NCBI GenBank assembly: GCA_963693315.1
Contig: OY856186.1
Location: forward strand, 459,977,360-460,041,359
DNA from: Diogma glabrata
Taxonomy: Eukaryota > Arthropoda > Insecta > Diptera > Cylindrotomidae
Length of the DNA: 64,000 nt
Direction of reading: 5' to 3'
In this document: piece after piece, positions 11,061 through 23,147 of the stretch
Layout: each line of letters opens with the position of its first letter
Position numbering within the stretch: position 1 is the stretch's first letter
Notes under the pieces: model-generated
The model's input: only the letters and a program-made list of their open reading frames with translations
What the model was told of the DNA's origin: nothing
Databases searched by the model: none
Position numbers and translations under genes: made by a program

Positions 11061-11609
11061 TCTATAGTCAACATTACTTTATAAGCAAATTCTAATTTTA
11101 AGTGCAGTTGCGTTTTGTATGAAAGCTTTATGTAAAAATTTTGCGATTTTTCTCTTCCCCATTTATAGCGCTTTTGCGGTGAGCACCGGAACAGAAAAAT
11201 TGCCCTATTAATACAATTCAAAAACAAACAAAATTATATAATGTTGAATTATTAAAGCTCAATGCTCATTCTGAGTGTGGTTTTAGACTAGAACATTATT
11301 ATTACGACAATTGCTTTTAAAAAGAATATCTTGATTGCGATTCTGTGTACTTTAAGTTATAAAAATCCTCATAATATTTCAACAAATATATTTTGGAAAT
11401 CTTTAAAACGACTCTTCAAGATTATTATAAAATGTCATATTTCGTGTTTAAATTTAAACTGCCAAAAGTAACCAAAGTCCAAAATGAAAAGAAAGATTTA
11501 TATTTTTAGATTTTAGCTGATTATACCTAACAGTATTAAGTAGTTTATGGTTAAAGTATATTATATTTCAGTTATGAATGCACCTTAATTAATTATAGAA
11601 TTATATATA

Positions 11610-11735
11610 TTTTTTTTTTTTAATAAAATGTGTTGTGTAGTAGGAATTACAATATGTGTCACAATAACACATGAAAACCTTTTAATACCAAGGTCCCACA
11701 ACAACATACGTTCAAAGCTGTTGATGGACGTAAAT
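11610..11735 (-). mobile_element. LINE 3'-UTR fragment, minus strand
   Basis: Reverse complement of the 3' end shared with 29750-29870: the ORF tail plus ACATATTGTAATTCC and ACACAACACATTTTATT, with a T-run on the plus strand marking the A-tail. Only the 3' UTR and last codons remain. Confidence 0.75.
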
Positions 11736-12545
11736 CTTTCTTTTTTTGTTAAAGAATATACAGATATTATTCATGATGTGAACAAACGATCTTCAGCCAA
11801 AACTAAGCAATAACTAAAACCACAAAATATCACCTACAGGAATAAACTACGAAAGGGCCAACTCCAAGAACTACACCGGATGGGTTTTAAGAACGAACAA
11901 TAATAAATGATAAGGAAAAAAGTCCTCGACGACCAACCACAACCGGTGGAATCGTCAGAAAAACTAGCCAAGAACTGCACTATCCAACTTAGGCTGGAAA
12001 TATTTCATTTGTTTAATAGTTATGGGAAAAAATGATAACAGCATCATAGATTTGCACTATTGGAGTACACAATACACACACGTATATTTTTGATACTAAA
12101 TTACATCCTTAAATTATTTTTTGGTCACTTTTTGCTCTCTGGGTTTGACCACGGTCAATTTTTCAATATATCTTATCAACCCATTTAATTTTTATTTGTT
12201 AGACCATCAACAAATTTAAAAAGGTTATCGCAATTACAGCTATGATAAGTTTTATTTATTTATTTTAATTTATATTTGGCCTTTGGAGATAATATGTTTA
12301 GTTTTAATCATATAAATAATTTGTTGACATCCTTGATTATCAATAAATCTAGTTTATCGTCTAAAAGTTTGCTAATCAAAACCGATAGATGTGAAATAAA
12401 CTTAAGACTTTTGTTAACAGTCGAAATTCACAAAATCTCACAAGTAAGACCATATATAGACTGATTTGAATTAAAATTAATTTATTATTGGTATACAAAT
12501 TTAGCTGGTACATGTACATGGCACCACTACACTTTTTCGATTGAA
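11736..12545. other. Intergenic, 3' flank of GCSH
   Basis: No gene or repeat recognised. The GCSH 3' UTR should lie at the right end (minus strand reads leftward from 12545). Confidence 0.4.
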
Positions 12546-13147
12546 TTAATTTGATTCTGATTCTTTTAGGAATCTTTCATATTCACTTTCTGAAAGAAGT
12601 TTGGAAATTTCTTCGGGTTTCGATATTTTCACTTTAAATAACCATCCTTTATCGTAACATGATGAATTAATTAAACCAGGAGTATTTTCCACTTCGGTAT
12701 TTTTTTCCGTTACAACACCTGATACTGGAGAGTACAGTTCACTCGCTGCTTTAACACTTTCCAAAGCACCACATTCATCTTTTTGTGACAATTCTAATCC
12801 AATTTCAGGAAGTTGTGCGAACACAACATCTCCTAACGCTTCTTGGGCATAATTTGAAATTCCTACAATGCCTGTGTTGCCATTAAGTATTTCTACCCAT
12901 TCATGTTTATTAGTATATCGGCGATCTGAAAATAGAATAAAAACAATACAAATAAACACATTTTAAAAATTGCATATGATAGAGTAATAATCATTTAATT
13001 ACCTCCAAATCGTATTGCAGCTAAATTAATCCATCTTTTATTACATAATTCAAAAGATTTAGTTGTTTTTGCGGAGCTTGAAAAATACTTTGTTTTTAAA
13101 AAGAATCTCCCACTGACATACCTTTTTAAAATTTGACATAAAACCAT
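12546..13147 (-). CDS. GCSH: Glycine cleavage system H protein, mitochondrial
   Basis: The lipoyl-carrying shuttle of the mitochondrial glycine cleavage complex; it passes the aminomethyl group between P and T proteins. There are two exons on the minus strand: exon 1 13003-13147 (145 bp) and exon 2 12546-12925 (380 bp), joined by a 77-bp intron (donor GT at 13002-13001, acceptor CAG ending 12926). The join makes FGDRRYTNKHEWV, and the CDS is 174 codons plus stop. Exon 1 gives MVLCQILKRYVSGRFFLKTK, then FSSSAKTTKS, basic and Ser-rich as in a mitochondrial presequence. Exon 2 has the H-protein signatures KHEWVEILNG, GISNYAQEALGDVVF, and ESVKAASELYSPVSG with the lipoylated Lys, then NSSCYDKGWLFKV. 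Length fits the family. No defects are seen. Confidence 0.95.
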
Positions 13148-13672
13148 TTTACTTTAATTTGTTTTAATAAATTTAAAATCAAATGACATTCAAGCTCAAA
13201 AGATAGACTGTTAATGAACGACTTTATATTTCATTTGCGATTTTTATTTCTATTGTGTTTACTAGAAACTTTAATAAATATAAAAATGAACATTTGTCAT
13301 ACGCATGGCAAAAAACAAAACAAACGAATTAGTGTTGTCATATGAATTATTTTTTGATCAGCTGATTTGTATTTCGAAAACTTTGAATAATTTCTTGCAA
13401 ATCAAGATGGTATTGGTTTTGTTTTTATTGTAGTTGCGTTATTATTACTTTGACAATAAATTTTAATACATAATTACTGATTTCTAATTATCATTTCTGT
13501 AAGTAATCTGTCAAATACGTACAGCAATATGACGGTTTGATCAAGTAAAAAGCTCTATTACTATAAATTGCTTTGCTTTTAAGGTAACCGTTCAAATTAA
13601 TATTATTTTGACATTTCATTTTCCTTCATAAAATCATAATTGGTTCATGCGATGTGTTCCTTCATAAGCCTA
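13148..13672. other. GCSH upstream flank
   Basis: Probably holds the GCSH promoter. No further element is recognised. Confidence 0.4.
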
Positions 13673-14583
13673 GGTAGTGTTCGGTCGAGAAAACGTGATA
13701 AAAAAGCATGATTTTTCGAAGTACTACACGCAGCCATTTATCACGAAAAAAATCAGATTTTCTGCTGGTTTTTGATTGTCAAAATGTTTTGAATTTAGGT
13801 GACAATAAAAATATTTTATTTTGGTTGTTAACGCTTTTGATTTTGTTTTGTTTATATGCTTACATTTTTGTGATAACTATTCTTGTTAAAATTTGTTTGG
13901 TGGCTTTCGGGCTAAATTTGTCTCTTGTAATAAAATTAATTGAAATAAAAGTGATCTATAAAGGTTGACGTATGAATCCATCTCTTTTGGTGCGTTCCAC
14001 TTCCGTTCCACTTGACGACGACGGTCGTTGTGGTCGCGTTGAAAACGTCACTCATGACGTCATAATTTCCGGTCACATCAAGCTCACAACGACCCATCTC
14101 AAAAGGTGGGTTCCAGTGAGTGTTGATAAGTTTAGCGACATTTTTAAAATTTAAAGATGACGAAAACAAAGTGAATTTGTGTAAATCTTTTTTACTCAAA
14201 ATAATTATCATACAAATTTGTATGTTAACGTCTTTTTATTATGCATGAACCATAATTATGAAAGTTTATTGTTAAAACTTAGATATTGTAGCTTCTAATT
14301 TATTTGTTCAAACACACCATTTGTATTTTTGACGTCAACGCCTAAAACGATCACATAATCCATTCCACTTGAGTTTACAATTGTAACGCTCAGAAGCAAG
14401 GGGAACGGGAAAAAAGCGGTCGTGGGCTTGATTGTCTTGAGTGCTTAGTGGAACGCACCTTTACATTTTGACTGTTCGGCCCGGTTTGACGTAATATTCA
14501 ACGAAGTGAAGTTAGAAGAAAAAAATTTCACGTAAAATAAATATCGTGATGTTTAATATGATATTGCACGACCGAGCACTACC
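13673..14583. mobile_element. TIR element (PIF/Harbinger-like?), with nested MITE
   Basis: The left end GGTAGTGTTCGGTCG is mirrored at the right end (reverse complement GGTAGTGCTCGGTCGTGC). Flanks are CTA on the left and TTA-like on the right; together with a GG-start TIR this would fit a 3-bp TWA target as in PIF/Harbinger, but the evidence is weak. A related end lies at about 38170-38343 (ACGTAAAATATCGTGA, ATAGCACGACCGAATAC). No transposase is visible. A second TIR element (13989-14459) sits inside. Confidence 0.6.
13989..14459. mobile_element. 471-bp nested MITE
   Basis: The left end GGTGCGTTCCACTT is mirrored by AGTGGAACGCACC at the right end. Flanking TTT on both sides may be a 3-bp target duplication. 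It lies wholly inside the 13673-14583 element. Short open frames inside (13972-14154 and minus 13936-14211) have no motifs. Confidence 0.65.
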
Positions 14584-14984
14584 CTTAAGGTAATAAAATT
14601 AAATTATTGTATAAGAATAATAAACTTTGTTTAACTTTAACTAATTGATTCTAATCGGCAAATAAAAATAAATAAAAAGGGTACAAATGTTAAACCCAAT
14701 TAATAAGACTGAATCTAACAAAATATGGTGTGCAATTTATGAAATTTTTTTGCTATCCATACAATTGTCGATCGATCTAGTTTCGAACCGATAAGAATTT
14801 TTTATTAAATTTTAAAAAAAAGTAAATCATTCTCATCAGGGCTAGCCGACTAGATGCACTACAAAAAAAGTTAACACTATTTTTATTTACTTATTTATTT
14901 ATGTATTAATGTATTAGATGATATGGCAAACATGCCGAGGCCCAATTCTTGCCCAGAGAGAATTCATATATTATACAATAAGTG
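14584..14984. other. AT-rich stretch, nothing recognised
   Basis: No coding signal. The right end may belong to the 3' UTR of the retroelement whose tail is at 14985-15024. Confidence 0.35.
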
Positions 14985-15024
14985 TGCTAAGCATGTCTAA
15001 CTAATTAATTAAAAAAAAAAAAAA
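14985..15024 (+). mobile_element. LINE-type 3' tail, copy 2
   Basis: AGTGTGCTAAGCATGTCTAA, then CTAATTAATT and an A-run. It matches 6486-6528. It abuts the minus-strand LINE head-on, and its A-run is read as poly-Phe (FFFF) at the end of that LINE's broken frame. Confidence 0.6.
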
Positions 15025-16985
15025 TCTCTATACCATAATCAATAAAAGGAAGAATAAGCGAAAGAACAAGGTGCCTTCGGATGTGTAGAGAAAGATAGCC
15101 GTTTAGAGAACGTAACGTCCTGATGATGCCAGTAACCTTGCCCACCAAAACATTGACTTGTGGTTTCCAGCTTAGCTTTTCATCAAAAATGATCCCAAGA
15201 TTTTTCGCTTGATCTGAGAAGGGAATATCATTACCATCCAGCCTAATGTACATCAAATTAGGAGATACAGCAGAGTTTTAGTTATATAGGATAGCCTGGG
15301 ATTTGTCGATTCAGCACCAAACGATTATCGCGAGCCTACTTGGAAATGCTTACAAGGTCACCATTCACCTCCTCAATATAGCTACCCAGACTAGTTCCTG
15401 GCCCAGAGTGAAGAATCTGGACATCATCAGCAAAGAGGTGAACAGTGACAAATGAGCAACAACCGGCAATGTCATTGATGAAGAGCGAAAGGAGCAAGGG
15501 GCCAAGTATTGACCCTTGAGGCACTCCCTTTGTAGTAGGTAGCAAGTTGGAGATCTTACCATGGGAGAAGACACTTTGAGAACGACCTTGATAAATCAAG
15601 TTGCAAGCAGAAGACGAGAGCAGAAACTGAGACTTGAGTTTAGAGACTAAAATAGAGTGGTCAACAGAGTCAAAAGCTTTGCTGAAGTCCAAAAGAGGAG
15701 AACAGAAAGAAGTTTACTGTTAGTATTGAACCTTTGATCAGAAACATCCAATGAGGTGGACGTTGTGCTATGGTGTTTACGAAAGCCTGACTGTTTATCA
15801 TAAATCAACCCAAGTCTAGAAACATGTTCAGATAATTGTATAATATGAGCTTCTCAAAAACTTTCGCCAGAACAGGTTAAATGCTAATAGGTCGGAAATC
15901 AGTGCTACCCCTTTTAGGAATCGGCAAGATTTTTGCAATTTTCCATGCCTCAGGAAAGCACGCCACCATGATGGCGTAATTAACCAGATGCACAATGTGA
16001 GGAGAAATTAGTGGAAAAACAAGCTTAAGGAACTTAAGAGGAATGTTGTCAAACCCAATAGAGTTCGAGTTAATTGATTGAAAAACAATCTGAATCTGCT
16101 CTTCATAGGTAACAGAACGGAAGGAGAAGGCATTTTCATCCTCAGGTTGATCAGGTTCAGACCGATCAAGGGGAGGAAAGCTAATGGGGCTAACAAAGGT
16201 TTTATTAATGTGATTTAGTTCAGCTTCACTTAATGAAGGAGTTTCATCTTGATCAGCTAGAGCACCCGTGTTTCTAATTTTCCTCCAAAGATCCGCAGAC
16301 GAATTAGTACCACCAAAAATTCTGTCACCATAGGCAAGCTTGGCTTTACGCACCATACCCCTAAATTTATTCCTAAGTATACGAAAAACATCCCAGTTCA
16401 TATCAATGCCATCTCTTAGGAACTCTAGGTAAGCCGTGTCTCTCATTGACCTCACATGCAACATCTCCGGAGACAGATAGATAGTGGAAGCCCTGCGATT
16501 CAAAATCCTTTTGTATGGTAAGAACTTATCCATTAGTTGGCGAACAACTTCATTTAAAGAGTTCAACATAACATCGATATCAGCACAAGAGTAAACTGGG
16601 GAGAAATCCACGTTGTCGAGAAAGGACTGTAAGCTTACCATTATCAAAGTCAGGTATACACATCGGTAGGAAGTTTGTGGAGCTTTCGTGATCTTTAGCG
16701 ACATGAGGATAAAGGCATGATAGGAAATACCGGGTATCCCGAACTGATTTTGAACCTTGACCAGGGAGTCATCGCTCACTAAAAAAAAAAGTCAATACAT
16801 GAGCCTAAAGAGTCATTAGAACTGTTCGGAGTTTGAGACAGGATTGATGAAGACGCGTGATGAGTGGGACAATAATTAAAATTATAGTCAGACCTAGCCG
16901 GTCAGCAATGCGAGATTTACATTAAAATCACCCATCACTACAACAAAGGGGTTATATATTTCGCGTAGTTCTAATAATAAAAAAC
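15025..16985 (-). pseudogene. LINE (Jockey/CR1-like), broken and truncated
   Basis: Reading leftward: about 16920-16965 gives VVVMGDFNVNLA (endonuclease). 15877-16779 is a 300-codon open stretch with the endonuclease-RT linker (LWRKIRNTGALADQDETPSL) and RT start (SNSIGFDNIPLKFLKLVF, FPEAWKIAKILPIPKRG). 15336-15692 carries the RT core (DFSKAFDSVDHSILVSKL, GVPQGSILGPLLLSLFINDI, LFADDVQIL). 15005-15256 holds the thumb (KNLGIIFDEKLSWKPQV). Frame breaks near 15700-15880 and 15256-15336 inactivate it, and the 3' end is cut by the A-tail of another element at 15024. It is a different lineage from the 28666-29799 copy. Confidence 0.88.
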
Positions 16986-17189
16986 AGGTGCTCTGGAGGC
17001 TGCCACCACTTTGCCCATTATCGTTTAACTGCTTTTTAGTTCCTTCTCATATAAATAGCAAAAGAGTGCATTAAGTTTCATCAAAATTAGTTCATTAGTG
17101 AAAGCTGTAGTTTCCCAACAGACATAAATTGTTTATAGAATGAGAGAATATTTTTTAGTATTTGTTAAAGTTGCGACTGAGAAAAATAT

Positions 17190-18849
17190 ATGAGTGCATA
17201 CATTACTTTTAACATTTTGTGTGAGCTTTTACATTTTTGTTTTAACATTTTGTGTGGGGCTCGTTGTTCATGACAGTGACACAGATGATTGCATTTCAGA
17301 TATAAGTGAAGATATATCGATCCCAGACTGGAGTTATATTCCGAAACGGAATATAACTCCAGTCTGGGATTCCGTAGATACGGAAGATTTGGAGAAGATC
17401 ATAATGTTTAAGGCAGCTAATATTTCTTACATGCGCCACATTGAAATATAATTTATCAGATGAAGCTCAACAAGCAATTCTTGATATGGTCAAAACATTT
17501 CTGATTTTAATGATTTGAATACGTCAAAACATTTTATGAAGAGCCTTTTTAATCCTTCAGAAAAAGTGATTTCTTACGTGTTTTACTGTTCATCATGTCA
17601 TTGTTCGATAACAACACCAGTTGTAAAAACTGAATTGAAGAAAATGCAAGAGGCACCATGTAAAAAATGTACCAAACTTTACAATTTATCATTAAGTAAT
17701 GATAATTATTTTATGAATATTGACAATATCAATTACGGTCATTATTAGAAAACACCTTCATATGGCGTCTCATTAATGATCATCTTACAGTTGAAAAAAA
17801 TAAAACTGTCGATCTGGGACATATATAGTAGCGACAGATACAGAGAAGAAGAATTTATTAAATCTAAAAGAAAAAATAACGATATCGTTTTAACATTAAA
17901 TGTAAACACCGATGGAACATCTCAGTTTGAAAGTGGCCGACATAGCTTTTGGCCAATTCAGTGCATTATTAATGAAATTAATACGGATTTTGAAGAAAAA
18001 AAGAGCATGGAAGGTGACAGAATGGCGTTCTTGGCTGCTTTTTCATAGCATTCCTTGCTTAACCGGAATACTAGAAGAGAATGTCTTAAAAACATACAGA
18101 TTGTTTGTTAAAAGTATGTATATTCTTCTTTCGGAGGAAATGACAGAAAATCAATTATACGAATGTGAAAGTAATATTTTGGATTTTGTTGCCGATTGCC
18201 AGGAATTGAATGGAGCAGAATTTATGACCTTTAATGTGCATTCCCTTCTCCATAGTCCAAAGTGTGCGAAAAAATGTTCCCTTGTCGGTCACATCCACGT
18301 ATCCATTTGAAAGCAACATTTACAAACTGAAACAAAACGTTTCAGGTCCAAAAAGCTTAATGTACCAGATAGAGTTATTTATCAACAACAGAAAATAATG
18401 ATTCTTGGAATTTTTGTAAAAGTGTCGTCAATAAACAACGAATGGTAGCCTTAAATTTTATTCGAGACGAACACGACGTATTATTGATAAGTTATAAACG
18501 AGTTTCGCATATAAACAATGCTTCAGTAAGATATAATCGTTGCATTTATAGAGGAATTGTGTATCACAGTATGGAATACCATAAACCCAGAAAAACTGAT
18601 AATACATGCATACTTCTAAGGAATGGATGCGCTGCAAGAATCGTAAGGATGAGTTTCAATGGAGAAGAAACGTTGGTTGAAATTAAAATAGCACAAATCA
18701 TAAAATTTGAAAATTTAGACCATATCTGCTTAATTGAGAATTGGAAAGAACATACCGAAAATATAACAATGGAAGATATAATGGAAGATAAAATCATACC
18801 CATTAGTATGACAGAAAATATCGACAGAAACAATGAAGAAGTTGGTTGA
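17190..18849 (+). pseudogene. Decayed EnSpm/CACTA-like transposase
   Basis: Several frames together resemble the large transposase of animal EnSpm/CACTA-type elements. Pieces in order are an acidic N-terminus (DSDTDDCISDISEDI, 17265 on); a Cys segment at 17515-17748 (YCSSCHCSITTP, CKKCTKLYNLS); LTLNVNTDGTSQFES and SFWPIQCIINEIN (17890-17980); ECESNILDFV, FMTFNVHSLLHSPK (18160-18260); then, after a shift, TYPFESNIYKLKQNV (about 18297-18340); and a C-terminal basic region 18442-18849. At least four frame breaks exist, so no protein can be made. The family call rests on remembered motif order and needs a profile search. Confidence 0.6.
17320..17370. repeat. Perfect 24-bp hairpin, 3-nt loop
   Basis: The left arm 17320-17343 (ATCCCAGACTGGAGTTATAT then TCCG) is exactly complemented in reverse at 17347-17370 with loop AAA. 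It lies inside the transposase remnant and is translated through without a stop. Confidence 0.9.
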
Positions 18850-19054
18850 AAGAATTATGCATGTCTACAGCCAAATAATATAGAATTGCAATGAAGACTT
18901 GTATATTAAAATTAATTTATCTGTGTATTTAAATTTCTATATTAATAAATTTATAACCATAATTATTTGTTTATTCGATTACGTAAAAATAACAGTAATA
19001 AATCAAAAGTATGTGTATGAAATCCTACTATACTCATATGTACATAGGAAAAAT

Positions 19055-19590
19055 TTCAATGTCGTATTTTCCTGTAAGAATTATTCATTTCCAATTGAAA
19101 CTATCTCAATGTCACCTATTAAACTATAAAAAACCCTATTAAAAATTACTGCAGTGGAATTAATAGTCTGAAGTCGTATTTTCCTGTAGAAATTATACTC
19201 TTCCCGTTGAAACTATCCCAATATATTCCTGTAAAACTATACATAATTCTATCGAAAAATTATGTAGTGGAATATAAGAATTTCAATCATATTTTCCTTT
19301 AGAAATTATACACTTCCTATTGAAACTATCTCAATGTTTTCCTATAAAACTAAAATTCTATTGGGAAATCTTGTCGTTTTATTTTCCTTTAAAAATGAAC
19401 CTTTTCCTATTGAAAAGGTTTCAATGTCTCCTTATAAATCATTTAAAATCCTTTTGGAAAATATTGCAGTGGAATTAAAATTTCCATTTCGCATTTTCCT
19501 GTAGAAATTATCCATTTCCCATTAAACCTGTCTCAATGTCTCCCTTTAAAACTATAAAGAATCCTATTAAAGAATCTTGTCGTAAGAAAA
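19055..19590. repeat. Degenerate tandem array, about 115-130 bp unit
   Basis: Four to five diverged units share CGTATTTTCCTGTAGAAATT, then CCCATTGAAACTATCTCAAT and CTATAAAACTATAAA-like words, each ending in TGCAGTGGAATTA-like sequence. It lies about 200 bp past the transposase remnant and could be subterminal repeats of that element, which CACTA-type elements often carry; this is inference. Confidence 0.6.
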
Positions 19591-20363
19591 AAATTGTCTA
19601 AGTTTTATTTTCCTTTTCAATTACTTTCATTCCTATAAAAATGTTTCAATAGGAACAGTCTGACATTTAAAGGATTATGAGGTTAATTCCATTTTCCTAT
19701 TCAATATGGGTCTTTCCTATCCAACATTTTTATGAAGTAAATAAATTCTCGGTTGATCCCATTAAAATCTTCATTTTCCTAGCCAGTTTTCATCAATATT
19801 CTATAGGATTGTACCTTTTTTAATGGGACAGTTTAAGCAGGGATAAAAAATCATTTCATAATCATTAGAAAAATTGCAAAGTAGAGAAACTATTTGGTAT
19901 TTTTTTAATAATTTGGTTTTACATTTGTAGTCATTGTTTTTTAATTTGCCCATTAGAGTTCAACAATTTGAACAATTAACAATTAATTATTTGAACAGTT
20001 TTCTAACAATCATTTAACTTTATTATCTTATGAACGAACATCATGAATCTTATGAAGGAAGATGACATGTCAAAATGATATTAATAGCAATAACCTTAAG
20101 AACTACTTAATCGATAAATTTAAATACCGCAAATTGTCCGAAGCCATTAATTACTCGCCTGCTCAACTCGTAACTTAAGGAATTAAGGGGTTTGATTAAT
20201 TTGAACCCAGCATCAATTTTTTTCAATCAATTTTACTATAGACTAATGGTCTTCCAAAAATTTTATATGTATAAAATAAACGGTGATGCCAGACTTAAAA
20301 AAATAAATTTCCCCTTTGACGTATCAAAACTTTCCGATTTTTTTCCGTTTGTTTAAGGAAAAA
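19591..20363. other. Non-coding stretch between elements
   Basis: It continues the TTTTCCTAT-rich style of the preceding array to about 19840 (TTAATGGGACAGTTTAAGCA may be an element end), then plain AT-rich DNA. No genes. Confidence 0.35.
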
Positions 20364-20371
20364 CTTCCCAT

Positions 20372-21680
20372 TAGAGATTATTCTCGAGAATTCTTTTTCT
20401 CGATTTCTCAAGAATTCCCTATAGATTTTTATTTCTCATTTCTCAAGAAATTTTGATTAATTTCTCGAGAATTTGAAAAAAAATAAAGACTAACAAAAAT
20501 CACTCATTAAATTTTTTAAACCTTAAATTTAAATTTTTTAAAACTCACTAAGCTTTTCTTGCAGTCAGCTCAACCCTTCTACAATTTTACGAATTTTTCT
20601 GTCAGAATAATTCATTAAATTAGATTGAGAATCATGTTTTATCTTATAAACTAAAATTTTAAATTAGATAACGAACACTATATTTGTTTTATATGATAAA
20701 TATTGTAAATATTGAGAGTAAGGACTCCGTTATCCATATGATCAAAATGATGAATCGCTGACGACTTATTAGAATATTCTTTTTTTTTCGTATAATGTCT
20801 ATAAAGGAACGTAATTTTTATGGCCGAATTTCACTTGAAGGCTTAATTTAATCGATTAGTTTTATATGGGTGACCTAAGTGAGGACCAAAGTTTATTCAA
20901 ATAGTATAGTTGTTTTAATTACACCTCCAATAGAAATTGTGTATCACATATCTGTAAAAACCGAGAAAAAAAACTGGTTTCCTCTATTTGATTTCAAAAT
21001 TCGTAAGAATAGTTTGTTTACTTTGAAAGCATTTTTATAGGACTGGTTTCCCTCCCATACAGAAAATGATTTGACTGTCAAGAAACTTCAACAAAGCGTG
21101 CGCTGATTTAAACAGAAACATCTCTCAATTCTAGTAACTTTAAAAAATCCCAGATAGCTATTGATAATTTGGCGGTTATAATCAGAGAATAGGGTTTATG
21201 AGGAGTTATTCACAGTTGAAAATGTTACTGCAATTGTTAATACAAGCTTTGCAATATAGGTTATGTATAGCAAGTTATTATTAAATTGCAAAGCAAATGT
21301 TGCATTAAAACTAATTCTAATACAAAACCACAAATTTTAGTACAACTTACCATCATAATTTATTTTTCATACTAATGGTAAAAGTTTGAAAACAACTTGC
21401 TACGCTTGAACTTTGAAAACAACTTGCTAATGCAAAGAGCATTAAATTTATTTTTAGCTTTGCATTGTTTTATAATGGAGGCTTCCGTTGGACCTATATG
21501 TGTAGCAATTTGCATTACATATTCAGCTTATTTTTGACTGTGTTGGGTTAGAAAATTATTTATTAATTAAAGAAAATTAATAAAGAATTATCTCGAGAAT
21601 TCTTGAGAATTCTCGAGAAACAGATTTCCGTTCTCAATTTTTCCCGAGAAACAGAAGATGTCGCGAAAAGCGTATCTCTA
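20372..21680. mobile_element. Non-autonomous hAT, 1.31 kb
   Basis: It begins TAGAGATTATTCTCGAGAAT and ends with the complement of TAGAGATACGC. Flanked on both sides by CTTCCCAT (20364-20371 and 21681-21688), a perfect 8-bp target duplication, the hAT hallmark. Subterminal TTCTCGAGAA blocks recur at both ends. No transposase coding is seen. Confidence 0.82.
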
Positions 21681-21859
21681 CTTCCCATCAAGCTTTGAAT
21701 AAAAAAATATACATATATAAATCCAATTGTTTAAATAAAAAAACTTCAAAAACCACCATTATAACAATATGTATTCGTTTTGACTCTTTATACAACTTGT
21801 GGAATAAGATATTATTGTTATGAAATGGAGCATTAAATCTATTAAAATTGCAAAAGACG

Positions 21860-22030
21860 TTTTTTAAAAAAAAGTAAATATGCCAAAAAATTTTGGTAAG
21901 AGTACGTGCAAGTTCTTTTAAAAATGTTTTTAGAATAATAGGAGGAATGTTGTCCAGACCGGAGGCTTTGCTGGTATTTAGCCCCCTTAAGATTTTTTCG
22001 ATAATTGTGGATTAAATAAAGATCTTTCAT
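21860..22030 (-). pseudogene. LINE RT N-terminal fragment
   Basis: The minus strand reads GLNTSKASGLDNIPPIILKT, then FLKELARTLTKIF, the conserved start of a LINE reverse transcriptase. It is too short to have any function. The LTR element lies immediately to its right. Confidence 0.65.
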
Positions 22031-22037
22031 ATTAACT

Positions 22038-23147
22038 TGTAACGATCGCAATAATCGCAAAACAATAATAAAACCAAATTCATCTTCGTTTTCAATTCAA
22101 TAGAAATGTATTTCATTAGTTTCCGTTCATTTTTACATTAACAATAATTTTAAAATTTTCTAATACTTTACTGCTAGTTAAATTTCGAATATACTATAAA
22201 AAGCAACCGAACGTACTCAATTTTATTTCCAATTCTGGCGAACAGATGTCGTTGTCGTTGTTAATCATTGCTGAATTTTAAAAAAGATTACCCGATTTTG
22301 TTTTGACATCATAAGATGGCAAAAGCAAAATCACATTTTGCAATTTTAAAAATAAAAAGATTCATTCCATTCTTGTTTTTAAAAAGAAAATGTTGAATTG
22401 TTCTTGTGATTAAACATTAAATCAAACAAAAAAAAAGAGTCTAAATAAAAAAATATATATCCATGAGTGATGTTGTGATATAATAAATTGTAATTTAAAA
22501 TTAAATAGATTTTAATAATAATATTTACATAAATTTGCCACAATTTAATAAATGAATGGTTATTAAATTATCAAAGAATTTTTTTTGCTGAGATACAAGA
22601 AGAATAGCGCGTCTTTATATTTTTACTTGATTATGCTGTGTTTTTGTGACTTCAAAACGCCATTTTATTAATATCAAGTAATAAATTTGTTTATTCGATT
22701 AATTTATAAAAAAATATCAATGGAAATATGGAGAATTATACAATTTAATTGATCCAAATATAGAATATGGAAATACTGTATATAGTGGCAATAATAATCA
22801 ATCAGGAATTCATTTAATAAATCCACCGCAGACAAATTTGACAGAACATAATGAAGAAATGATATTGGAAAATCAAACAAATAACTTAAAACAACAGAAT
22901 ATTGATGACATCAATCAACAGTTAATAATTTAAGGTATTTATTGTAGATATATATATTAATTTTAGCTTAATTATTCTCATTGGAATGTCAGAATAATTT
23001 TATAAAACTTAAGAGATTCCCAATTTTCAAGCTTCGTGTGGGGACAGATGCTGTCCCGTAGCATCCCGTGTAAATTCTATTTTTTTTCATATTAGTTAAC
23101 AAAGGTCCAAATATAATAACTGGCTCCGTATCAGGGCCTGTCTAATA
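22038..23147 (+). repeat. 5' LTR, 1,110 bp
   Basis: Starts TGTAACGATCGCAATAATCG. Matches the 3' LTR base for base by eye except for one base in an A/T run near 22345. The last 27-37 bases contain a decayed copy of the primer-binding site (TGGCTCCGTATCAGGGCC, 23121-23138). An open frame lies at 22703-22933. Confidence 0.88.
22703..22933 (+). other. Open frame inside the LTR (76 codons, no ATG start)
   Basis: Stop-to-stop reading gives a protein-like, polar sequence: YGELYNLIDPNIEYGNTVYS, then HLINPPQTNLTEHNEEM and NNLKQQNIDDINQQLII before TAA. There is no in-frame ATG until near the end. The same frame is intact in the 3' LTR at 27048-27278. It may be the captured 3' end of a coding exon or chance. 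No family recognised. Confidence 0.35.

Noticed and set aside
18564..18833. Minus-strand hydrophobic frame in the transposase remnant
   Set aside because: Antisense shadow of the plus-strand coding remnant.
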